A stretch of DNA of 64,000 bases. Source: Neobacillus sp. Marseille-Q6967. GTDB taxonomy: Bacteria > Bacillota > Bacilli > Bacillales > Cytobacillaceae. This document shows positions 45,159 to 51,934 of the stretch, in pieces. Where the stretch lies: NCBI RefSeq assembly GCF_946151075.1, contig NZ_OX267715.1:2023881-2087880 (forward strand), given 5' to 3'. Within the stretch, counting starts at the first letter, position 1. The number at the start of each line of letters is the position of its first letter. The notes under the pieces were generated by a model. The model was given only the letters and a program-made list of their open reading frames with translations, made no database searches and had not been told where the DNA came from. The position numbers were made by a program, and so were the translations under genes.

Positions 45159-46622
45159 TCAGCCTGTTTTTTCAACTGAATCGTATTTGTATTCTTTTTC
45201 CCAGAAATCTGCATTATCGATTCCCAATTTTACTGGATCAAAAACAGGATCTTTTCCGTCTTTTAACTGGGCTTCGTAATCCCGAAGAATTTTCAAAGTT
45301 GGTTTTGTTAACAGCAGGATGGCTATAATATTTAACCACGCCATACTACCAACACCAACGTCCCCTAATCCCCAGGCTAGACTTGCAGTTTTAACACTGC
45401 CATAGAATGTCATGCCGCAAATGACAAATTTTAAAACATATACTGTCCAAGCACGATTTGTTTTTCGATTAATATAGGCAAGGTTTGTTTCTGCCATATA
45501 ATAGTAAGCCATAATCGTTGTAAAAGCAAAGAAGAATAACGAAATTGCAACAAATGGTGCTCCAAAGCCCGGTATTGCCGATTCAACTGCTGCTTGTGTA
45601 TATCCTGGTCCTGGTTCAATATCAGCAAGGTTGTTGACAATTACAGGAGCGCCTTCAGGTGTAACATTATACATTCCTGTAATGATAATCATAAATGCTG
45701 TTGCCGAACAAACTAACAGTGTGTCAATATAAACAGAAAATGCTTGAACGATCCCTTGCTTGGCCGGATGTGATACCTCGGCAGCTGCTGCTGCATGCGG
45801 TCCTGTACCCTGGCCAGCTTCATTCGAATAAATACCTCGTTTTACACCCCAAGAAATGGCTGCACCTAAAATACCGCCGAATGCAGCATCTGCCCCAAAT
45901 GCACTTGTAAAAATTAGTTTAAGGACTGCTGGTAATTCTGAAATATTCATAAATACAATAATGAGAGCTACCAACACATAACCAAGTGCCATAAATGGAA
46001 CAACCAGTTCAGCCACTCGGGCAATCCGTTTTACCCCGCCAAAAATAATAATTGCAAGTAAAACAACTAAAACCCCCCCAGTAATAGCCGGGTTAATTCC
46101 AAATGCATTCTCAACACTTAACGCAATACTATTCGCTTGTACGCCTGGTAAAAGGATACCTGTTGCAACTACTGTAACTACTGCAAACAATATCGCATAC
46201 CATTTAATTTTTAGTCCCTTTTCAATATAATAAGCAGGACCTCCGCGAAAAAGACCATCCTGTTTTGTCTTGTATACTTGCCCTAAAGTAGATTCGATGA
46301 ACGCTGAACTTGCTCCTAAGAAAGCCATCATCCACATCCAGAAAACAGCACCTGGTCCACCAAAAGCAATCGCAGTCGCTACCCCAGCGATGTTTCCAGT
46401 TCCTACCCTTCCAGACAATGCTAGACTCAATGCCTGAAATGATGAGATTCCAGCCTCGGATTTGCCGCCTTTAAACATCAGCTTTACAATATCCTTCATA
46501 TGTCTTACTTGAAGAAATCTGGTAGCGATGGTATAAAACAAACCTACCCCTAAACATAGATAAATAAGTGCCTGACTCCAAATAATTCCATTCAGCCAAT
46601 TTACGATACCTTCCAAATTCAT
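45159..46622 (-). CDS. Sodium:alanine/glutamine symporter (AGCS family, AlsT-like)
   Basis: This 487-residue transporter with about ten or eleven helices imports small neutral amino acids with sodium. Family signatures visible are GRVGTGNIAGVATAIAFGGPGAVFWMW, FRGGPAYYIEKGL and YSNEAGQGTGPHAAAAAEV. The start could be TTG at 46616, seven bases after GGGAGG, rather than the ATG six bases upstream. Monocistronic with its own terminator. Confidence 0.92.
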   Translation of the reverse strand: MNLEGIVNWLNGIIWSQALIYLCLGVGLFYTIATRFLQVRHMKDIVKLMFKGGKSEAGISSFQALSLALSGRVGTGNIAGVATAIAFGGPGAVFWMWMMAFLGASSAFIESTLGQVYKTKQDGLFRGGPAYYIEKGLKIKWYAILFAVVTVVATGILLPGVQANSIALSVENAFGINPAITGGVLVVLLAIIIFGGVKRIARVAELVVPFMALGYVLVALIIVFMNISELPAVLKLIFTSAFGADAAFGGILGAAISWGVKRGIYSNEAGQGTGPHAAAAAEVSHPAKQGIVQAFSVYIDTLLVCSATAFMIIITGMYNVTPEGAPVIVNNLADIEPGPGYTQAAVESAIPGFGAPFVAISLFFFAFTTIMAYYYMAETNLAYINRKTNRAWTVYVLKFVICGMTFYGSVKTASLAWGLGDVGVGSMAWLNIIAILLLTKPTLKILRDYEAQLKDGKDPVFDPVKLGIDNADFWEKEYKYDSVEKTG

Positions 46623-46713
46623 TCCTCCCTTTTTCTCTTTGACTTTTCTATTATATAACAGTCATTCTTCATTTTGAAAGAATTTTTTTAATATTCAATA
46701 TAATAAAATTCAA

Positions 46714-46748
46714 AAAAATAAAACCTATCATTTAATTTGATAGGTTTG
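46714..46748 (-). terminator. Terminator after tetR and the 35-codon ORF
   Basis: AAACCTATCA and TGATAGGTTT form a perfect 10-bp stem followed by TATTTTTTTG on the minus strand. The TGA of the 35-codon ORF lies in the stem. Confidence 0.8.
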
Positions 46749-46835
46749 GAATCCATATTTCTGTATTACATGTTCTAAAGGTTTATAGTCACGAATATAA
46801 TTATATTCATCTTTTGTACCCTTATAACATCTCAT
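46728..46835 (-). CDS. Possible 35-residue small protein downstream of tetR
   Basis: Ten bases after the tetR stop an ATG opens a 35-codon frame starting MRCYKGTKDEYNYIRDY and ending QTYQIK, with its stop in the terminator stem. Composition is protein-like (six Tyr, mixed charges) and the frame fills the gap exactly up to the terminator. The only ribosome-site candidate is GGGGA about 14 bases upstream, so coupling to tetR would be needed. Unrecognised. Confidence 0.35.
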   Translation of the reverse strand: MRCYKGTKDEYNYIRDYKPLEHVIQKYGFQTYQIK

Positions 46836-46845
46836 ATAAGTCGCT

Positions 46846-47508
46846 TTATCCCCGATTATCACGGTTAAATTCCACACTTTGCCAATTTTTAATAACATCC
46901 GGAGGAAATACGATCCTGCAAATTACCTTGGCTACTTGATGATAGTCTGTTTTTTCATCACATTGTTTTGCTTTTTCATGCGCATTTTCCGCCAGCAGCA
47001 TCATGGACCATGTTACTGTTTCTAAGTCTAAATCCTTCCAGGTAAGACCCTGCTCATACGCTTTTTTAAGCCCTGATAAAATTCTTTCGTGAATAGCCCG
47101 CTTTGCTTGCATAAGAACCTCTGCCAACTCCGGGTCCTTTGGCACCAATTCCGGCAGCACGCGGTGTAAGCCTATTTCGTTCAACCGTTGTTCATGCGCT
47201 TCCAGGAGTGATGCAATTAAACGCTCTGGGTCTGAAGTTCTCCAGCAAGGTTCCGGAACCATAAGTTTTTCAATTTGATCTTCTAACAGAGATAACAAAA
47301 GCTGTCGTTTATCTGAAAAATACCGATAAAACGTTCCGGTGGCTACCCCTGCATCAGCAGCAATTTCCTTTGCCGTTGTTTGTTCGTATCCCTTGGAAAT
47401 AAACAATTTATGGCCACTTTCAAGTAAAGCTTCTCTCTTTTGGTGTGCCCGTTCCTGTTTCGGTACAAAAGGGAACCTGCCAACCAAAAGTTCTTCCCGG
47501 TCTGACAT
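46846..47508 (-). CDS. TetR family transcriptional regulator
   Basis: The 220-residue repressor has the N-terminal helix-turn-helix FISKGYEQTTAKEIAADAGVATGTFYRYFSDKRQLL (about 34-70) and a helical ligand domain. ATG 47508 follows GAGGTGA. The promoter TGGTATGAT just upstream overlaps one of two palindromes of the form GAAC-N4-GTTC, so it probably represses itself. No transporter or enzyme target lies alongside; only short ORFs follow on the divergent side. Confidence 0.88.
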   Translation of the reverse strand: MSDREELLVGRFPFVPKQERAHQKREALLESGHKLFISKGYEQTTAKEIAADAGVATGTFYRYFSDKRQLLLSLLEDQIEKLMVPEPCWRTSDPERLIASLLEAHEQRLNEIGLHRVLPELVPKDPELAEVLMQAKRAIHERILSGLKKAYEQGLTWKDLDLETVTWSMMLLAENAHEKAKQCDEKTDYHQVAKVICRIVFPPDVIKNWQSVEFNRDNRG

Positions 47509-47545
47509 TTTTATCACCTCGTTCATTATCATACCACAAAATAAT

Positions 47546-47569
47546 AAACATGAACTATTGTTCATGTTT
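47546..47569. promoter_or_regulatory. Operator-like palindrome 1 at the tetR promoter
   Basis: Perfect 10-bp arms AAACATGAAC and GTTCATGTTT flank TATT. It lies upstream of the extended -10 TGGTATGAT of tetR, in the -35 zone, a usual place for an autoregulatory TetR operator. Confidence 0.6.
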
Positions 47570-47573
47570 TTCG

Positions 47574-47601
47574 TTGACAGAATTTCTTAGACATGTAATA
47601 C
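47574..47601 (+). promoter_or_regulatory. Divergent sigma-A-like promoter
   Basis: TTGACA at 47574-47579 and TAATAC at 47596-47601 with a 16-base spacer form a plus-strand promoter between the two GAAC-N4-GTTC palindromes. It would drive the small plus-strand genes at 47667 and 47773. Confidence 0.5.
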
Positions 47602-47618
47602 TTGAACTACAGTTCATG
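47602..47618. promoter_or_regulatory. Operator-like palindrome 2
   Basis: TTGAAC-TACA-GTTCATG repeats the GAAC-N4-GTTC core of palindrome 1, 50 bases away, directly after the divergent -10. Binding there would block the divergent promoter. Confidence 0.5.
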
Positions 47619-47666
47619 TTATGTTCATTCTCTTGTTCACACCCCTTGGCAAAGGATGAATTTAAC

Positions 47667-47723
47667 ATGAACAAAATTAATTTATTTTTTACTTTTTTAA
47701 CACTTTTTACTCGCTTTTTTTAA
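47667..47723 (+). other. 18-codon hydrophobic ORF (leader peptide or gene remnant)
   Basis: An ATG preceded by AAAGGATG opens MNKINLFFTFLTLFTRFF then stop. The product looks like the first membrane helix or signal peptide of a longer protein. It sits where a TetR-controlled exporter gene is usually found, so it could be the surviving start of a deleted target gene, or a leader peptide. Not decidable from sequence. Confidence 0.3.
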
Positions 47724-47772
47724 TTTTCATCATATATAATTATTCTAATTACTTTGGAAGGTGTTGATCCAT

Positions 47773-47934
47773 ATGGCAAACCAATCTGATTCAAAAAAAA
47801 TCTCGGTTAATTCAACTATTTCATTAAAGGGAATTGTAAAAGCCATCTTCAACGATACCGTTCATGTTCAAATTGGCGGAAAAATTATAACACTGCCCAA
47901 AGCGGAGTTTACCTTTGATAAACCTGTAAATTAA
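47773..47934 (+). CDS. 53-residue hypothetical protein
   Basis: The frame begins MANQSDSKKISVNSTISLKG and ends FTFDKPVN, followed by a strong terminator. GGAAGGTG precedes the ATG by about ten bases. Alternating hydrophobic text such as VHVQIGGKIITLP suggests a small beta-strand fold. It is the first clear gene downstream of the divergent promoter at the tetR palindromes and so may be TetR-controlled. I do not recognise the family. Confidence 0.65.
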   Translation: MANQSDSKKISVNSTISLKGIVKAIFNDTVHVQIGGKIITLPKAEFTFDKPVN

Positions 47935-47973
47935 ACAGGAACGTTCTAGACATTCCTATTTGAAATATACATC

Positions 47974-48005
47974 GCCCATCACCTAACCGTGATGGGCTTT
48001 CTTTT
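47974..48005 (+). terminator. Terminator of the 53-codon gene
   Basis: GCCCATCAC and GTGATGGGC pair around CTAACC, followed by TTTCTTTT. The MITE at 48012 begins seven bases later. Confidence 0.85.
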
Positions 48006-48011
48006 GGATTT

Positions 48012-48194
48012 GGCTGTGTTAAACTTGCCTGTTGATTTGCGCTACAGGCGCTTCGCTTTCCGCGGGCGGTCCGGGGAGCCTCCTCGGCGCTTATACGCCT
48101 CCGGGGTCTCCCCTGCCCCGTACTCCCGCAGGAGTCTCGCGCCTTCCGCACAAATCAACAGAGTTAAAAATCAACAATGACGTTTAACACAGCC
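48012..48194. mobile_element. MITE-like element, copy 3, with intact target duplication
   Basis: This 183-bp element has perfect 13-bp terminal inverted repeats (GGCTGTGTTAAAC) and is flanked by an exact 8-bp direct repeat TTGGATTT at 48004-48011 and 48195-48202. The interior shares the CGCTTTCCGCGGGCG block and the GGGTCTCCCCTG and CCCGCAGGAGTCTCGC stretches with copy 1. It encodes no transposase; frames across it are chance. The intact duplication suggests it is the youngest copy here. Confidence 0.9.
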
Positions 48195-48366
48195 TTGGAT
48201 TTAAACAATACAACCTCTTATCAGGAGGATAGAGCAATTATTCTAAGAATACATATCTTTATTGTTAACTGCTCCTTTGTCATCATTTCTTACAGTTGTA
48301 TATCCTGTTATATCCGGTTTGTATTCCGAAAATGTCTAATGGTACCATCATAGTGTGGTGCAAAAC

Positions 48367-48395
48367 TATCGCATTTGCGATAAAAACCGGAGGGG
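48367..48395 (+). promoter_or_regulatory. Hairpin and strong ribosome site before the 58-codon ORF
   Basis: TATCGC and GCGATA pair around ATTT, then AAAACC leads into the strong ribosome site GGAGGGG. There is no ATG at proper spacing; in-frame ATT or ATC codons lie 3-6 bases away and a TTG 15 bases away. Confidence 0.4.
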
Positions 48396-48410
48396 TTTAT
48401 TATCCATTTT

Positions 48411-48587
48411 TTGAATTTGAATTATACAAATCTGATGGAGAAAGCCATGTTGAATGCCCATGGAGTATGTTATGAAGTATATAGACGAAAGCATGATGTA
48501 AGAATGCAGGTTGAAAAACGCCGTGAAAAAGAATATTTAATCAGCCGCCATATTCATGCAGTATTGGACAGGAAAATAAACAGGTGA
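48411..48587 (+). CDS. Possible 58-residue basic small protein
   Basis: From TTG 48411 the frame reads MNLNYTNLMEKAMLN and continues with a helical, Arg/Lys/Glu-rich stretch (RRKHDVRMQVEKRREKEY) to DRKINR. From the internal ATG at 48435 it would be 50 residues. Codon use looks coding and GGAGGGG lies upstream, but the start is unresolved. It faces tgl tail-to-tail. Unrecognised. Confidence 0.45.
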   Translation: MNLNYTNLMEKAMLNAHGVCYEVYRRKHDVRMQVEKRREKEYLISRHIHAVLDRKINR

Positions 48588-48595
48588 TAATGGAT

Positions 48596-49333
48596 CTAAC
48601 TTAAAATATATATTGATTTATAATGAGGTCTTGTAATCAGTCTCATTAAATAGGCAGAATCGTCCGCGTTCTGCCTTCTTTTTTTATTTAGGAAATTAAT
48701 AATTGAACGTGAGTTCGTTACTCCGACTCCATGCCCATAAAACTTATCATTGCCAAAAAAGATAACATTTTCCGCCCGCCACCATGGCTGTTTTGGGTCA
48801 AAATCCGGATTATTGAAATGGAGTATATCCCCGATTAAATAATCTTCCCCTACTTTTTGACTCATCGGGAGATCCTCATCAAAATGCCAGCTGTATAAAT
48901 AAAGTCTCCTGAAATAATGATTAAAATCTCGTGTTCCTATTGACTTAAGTACAGCAAGATACATTACGATCACTTTTGCGGTAGCACATTCAAATGCATA
49001 AAGCGAGCCATTTTTTACAATGTCTGTAATCGCTATGGATGGAACTGCTCCCTCTTTTAAGAGAAATGCGCCATTGCTCAACCGGTTCCAGTATTTTTTG
49101 TTACAAAATGCATAGGTAAATGTCGTAAACTTAGCTCCGCTTTTATTCAAATCTTCTGCCGCTCTTAACGTGTTTTCCCTTACTAATAACTCAAACTTCA
49201 ATAGATTTATTGAGTCGTAGTCATATATGACAGTGTATCCAGCCATCTGTTTAATGATTTCCTTCTGAACAGGTCTTGTTATTTCTTTAAAAAGCACTTC
49301 AGGTTCAAACAATCGTCCGTTTATTCTAATCAT
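48596..49333 (-). CDS. tgl: Protein-glutamine gamma-glutamyltransferase (spore coat)
   Basis: Tgl cross-links spore coat proteins by joining glutamine and lysine side chains during late sporulation. The 245-residue length equals that of B. subtilis Tgl. The catalytic cysteine lies in YAFECATAKV (about residue 116), with the conserved His/Glu neighbourhood DFNHYFRRLYLYSWHFDED and the C-terminal FGNDKFYGHGVG. The start follows GGGGGGAT. It is monocistronic, separated from the copper-oxidase operon by a terminator. Confidence 0.93.
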   Translation of the reverse strand: MIRINGRLFEPEVLFKEITRPVQKEIIKQMAGYTVIYDYDSINLLKFELLVRENTLRAAEDLNKSGAKFTTFTYAFCNKKYWNRLSNGAFLLKEGAVPSIAITDIVKNGSLYAFECATAKVIVMYLAVLKSIGTRDFNHYFRRLYLYSWHFDEDLPMSQKVGEDYLIGDILHFNNPDFDPKQPWWRAENVIFFGNDKFYGHGVGVTNSRSIINFLNKKRRQNADDSAYLMRLITRPHYKSIYILS

Positions 49334-49386
49334 TTTTATCCCCCCGACTCTTTTTAAACTTATATGTTACTTTAGGTGCAAAAAAT

Positions 49387-49424
49387 ACATAAAAAAGCCA
49401 GGATTCATTACATGAACCTGGCTA
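49387..49424 (-). terminator. Terminator of the copper-oxidase operon
   Basis: AGCCAGG and CCTGGCT pair, with added TTCAT/ATGAA pairing, and are followed on the minus strand by TTTTTTATG. It lies 31 bases past the stop of the PKD-domain gene. Confidence 0.82.
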
Positions 49425-49454
49425 TCAATTAACTGCTAATCAATTTTTATTCTT

Positions 49455-51701
49455 TTATTTTTGTCGAACTTGATTATAAGTCAATTTTCCACCTGCCGAG
49501 GATTCAACTATGATGGTTCGATCTTCTCCTACCGCTTTACCAGTTCCACGGTATCTAAATGCTCCTGTTGTATCTACATCAACTTCTGCTAACTTATTTA
49601 AAGGATCCACCGATCCGACATAAATGGTGACCTTCACATTCGGCCCAAATGTAGTTGAGGTTCCATCAATCCTCCAAGATCTGTTTCTTCTGTCATATTC
49701 TGCAGCGGCAACTGTTAGGTTATCAGGGAGAATAGTAACTTTAACTTCATCCTCGTGTGTCGTTTTTCCATCCGCTCCTCTTGCCGTTAATTTAAATGTT
49801 AGGGTACCGGTTTTTTTAGGAGCCATAAAGGTCGGTTTAACAGGGTTACTCAAATTCAGGGACACTGGAGTACCATCAAGCTGAGACCATTCATAAGTTG
49901 CTGCGTTTTGTGATGCACTGCCATCCAGCGTTACAATCGTGGATACGGTGGTAGTTTCATTAGTAGTCATTTGTTGTATATCAACTTGGTCAGCTCCTGC
50001 GTTTGCGACTGGTTGCGGAACATTTCCAGATATGTTTACTGTGACGTCACTTGTTGATTCTCCATCAGGACTAGTCAGAGTTAATCTAAATACAAACGTT
50101 CCACCTGTAGCAGGTGCAGTAAAGGTTGGCGTTAATGTATCAGAACCAGTCAGCTCCACTGTTGGGTTATCTGGTGAAACTTGTTCCCATAAAATAGTTG
50201 TGTTTTCTGTACCGCCAGTATTATTACCTTGAAGGGTAACGGTTGCTCCGGCGTCTACAGTTTGGTCAGCCCCTGCATCGGCTATTGGCGGATTTGAAGG
50301 TGAAGGGCCTCCTTCGATATCTACTAGAATGGTAATGCTGCCACCACCACTAGAAGTAATGGTAATGTTCGGCGGAACAAAAGCCGGGTCAGCAATAGAC
50401 ACCGTACCATTCTCAATAGGTTGATTAAACTCTTTAACCGTTAATATCCTCGCTTCGAATTGATCACTTGAAACACCTTTTACAGTGAGCGTGTTATTAT
50501 CTATGTTATATGTGGCTTTTGCATTATCAATTTTATCCACAGCTTCCATATTTTCTATGACTGTGTCTGGGTTATCACTTGTATTCTTAATGGTTATTTT
50601 TGGAATAGTAGTTCCTGAAAATGTAACACGAGTAAAGTACTGACCATTTGCTCCATCCATAACAATTGGTGTTGTAATATCTGTAGTAGTTACTTCTACC
50701 GTTTGTGATTTTGATTCTTCGGTAAAAGCAAATATATCAATCGTCCCCTCACCTGCAGTAGTTCGGCTGTATGTAGCCCGCGTTTTTTCTACCCCAGAGG
50801 TTGTTGCTTCTTTACCCATTACACTAAACATATCTGTCTGAATACAATTTGGATTCTGTGTACCATCTGTATTTCTACAAGCATTCGGAGAAAAGGCACC
50901 ATTCGCCCCATTACGCCCAATGCCTGGTCCTTCAATGCGGAAATAGTTTTGACCATTTACCCCGCCGACTATCTTATGGTCTACGTTTGGGTCACCAAGA
51001 TAGCCAGTTGGTGCTGCAGGAGTAACTTCGGGATCCCACTTTATGAATCTTCCAATACGGCTATCCATTGCAGCTGAAAAGCCGCCGGTTATTCCAATAT
51101 CTTCAGTAAAGTTGATTTCACCGACAATCGGGTCATCCTCATCCTCAACTTCTGCAACAAATTCGTCAGTCCCATAAGGATGGATTACCTTGTATTTTTC
51201 CCCCGCAATCAGTCCATCTACCCTAATTCTAACCCTTCCAAAAACAATTTGGTCGCCTTCTATAGGAACTTCTTGAGCAAAAGCCGCTTCAAGCTGAAAG
51301 CCTCCAAGGGCTCTTCCGCCCGTCCCCGTTTCCATTTCAGCACCGGCAAGCATATAAAACGACTCATCTGGGAAATTTCCTGTTGCTACAGAAAGAGGCT
51401 GACTTGTATCAATACCAAATTCGGCTGCATCAAACGCACAAAGAGGGTCATTATAATCCAAACATAGTTCTAATCGTGTTCCCTCTGAATCTTTATACCA
51501 GAGAGGATAACCTGTTGCATTATTAATCGGTCCCACCTTTGAAAGCCTAGGAGGTTCTTCTGCGGCGCCAGTATTCACCCAAAAAATTCCACTGCTCAAA
51601 ATTAATACGAGCGTCAACAGCGATAGATAAATACGTTTTAGATGTAATTTAGTTTTCTTTTTTTTGTTTGTTTTCTTCCTACTTAAAACTCTTTCATCCA
51701 T
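49455..51701 (-). CDS. Secreted or membrane-anchored PKD-domain surface protein
   Basis: The 748-residue protein opens with a very basic segment (KKTNKKKKTKLHLKR) and a membrane helix/signal peptide ending near GAA (about 47). The region to 460 is unrecognised and contains two closely spaced Cys pairs (about 80/88 and 275/286) that could form disulfides. Two PKD/Ig-like domains follow (about 472-558 and 565-658, each with the PxAxAGADQ opening), then a last beta domain. The ATG follows AAAGGTGGG. It lies 230 bp after the giant oxidase gene and ends with the operon terminator, so a partner or scaffold at the cell surface is likely. Confidence 0.75.
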   Translation of the reverse strand: MDERVLSRKKTNKKKKTKLHLKRIYLSLLTLVLILSSGIFWVNTGAAEEPPRLSKVGPINNATGYPLWYKDSEGTRLELCLDYNDPLCAFDAAEFGIDTSQPLSVATGNFPDESFYMLAGAEMETGTGGRALGGFQLEAAFAQEVPIEGDQIVFGRVRIRVDGLIAGEKYKVIHPYGTDEFVAEVEDEDDPIVGEINFTEDIGITGGFSAAMDSRIGRFIKWDPEVTPAAPTGYLGDPNVDHKIVGGVNGQNYFRIEGPGIGRNGANGAFSPNACRNTDGTQNPNCIQTDMFSVMGKEATTSGVEKTRATYSRTTAGEGTIDIFAFTEESKSQTVEVTTTDITTPIVMDGANGQYFTRVTFSGTTIPKITIKNTSDNPDTVIENMEAVDKIDNAKATYNIDNNTLTVKGVSSDQFEARILTVKEFNQPIENGTVSIADPAFVPPNITITSSGGGSITILVDIEGGPSPSNPPIADAGADQTVDAGATVTLQGNNTGGTENTTILWEQVSPDNPTVELTGSDTLTPTFTAPATGGTFVFRLTLTSPDGESTSDVTVNISGNVPQPVANAGADQVDIQQMTTNETTTVSTIVTLDGSASQNAATYEWSQLDGTPVSLNLSNPVKPTFMAPKKTGTLTFKLTARGADGKTTHEDEVKVTILPDNLTVAAAEYDRRNRSWRIDGTSTTFGPNVKVTIYVGSVDPLNKLAEVDVDTTGAFRYRGTGKAVGEDRTIIVESSAGGKLTYNQVRQK

Positions 51702-51934
51702 CAACAGCCCACCTTTTTCTGATTCTTTTTTACCCTAGTATTCTTAAAAACTTAATACCTATTACCCTTTTCATTTTTTGACATTTTTATTCTTGTTAAT
51801 AGGTACATAGACCTATATCAACAACATTATCGTAGAGTATTAATGTAAATATTTATTTTTTATAGAATAGAGGACAGTGAAATGTTTTGACCTGCCCTCA
51901 CGCTATATTTCTAAGAAACACTATTTTTCAAGGG

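Noticed and set aside
47546..47618. The GAAC-N4-GTTC palindromes as LexA (SOS) boxes
   Set aside because: The core matches, but the flanks are T/A rather than the usual CG, the palindrome arms extend to 10 bp and the adjacent gene is a TetR regulator, so TetR operators are more likely.
47909..48180. Open frames of 60-80 codons on both strands across 47.9-48.2 kb
   Set aside because: They lie inside the GC-rich palindromic MITE copy, have no ribosome site and reflect its base composition.
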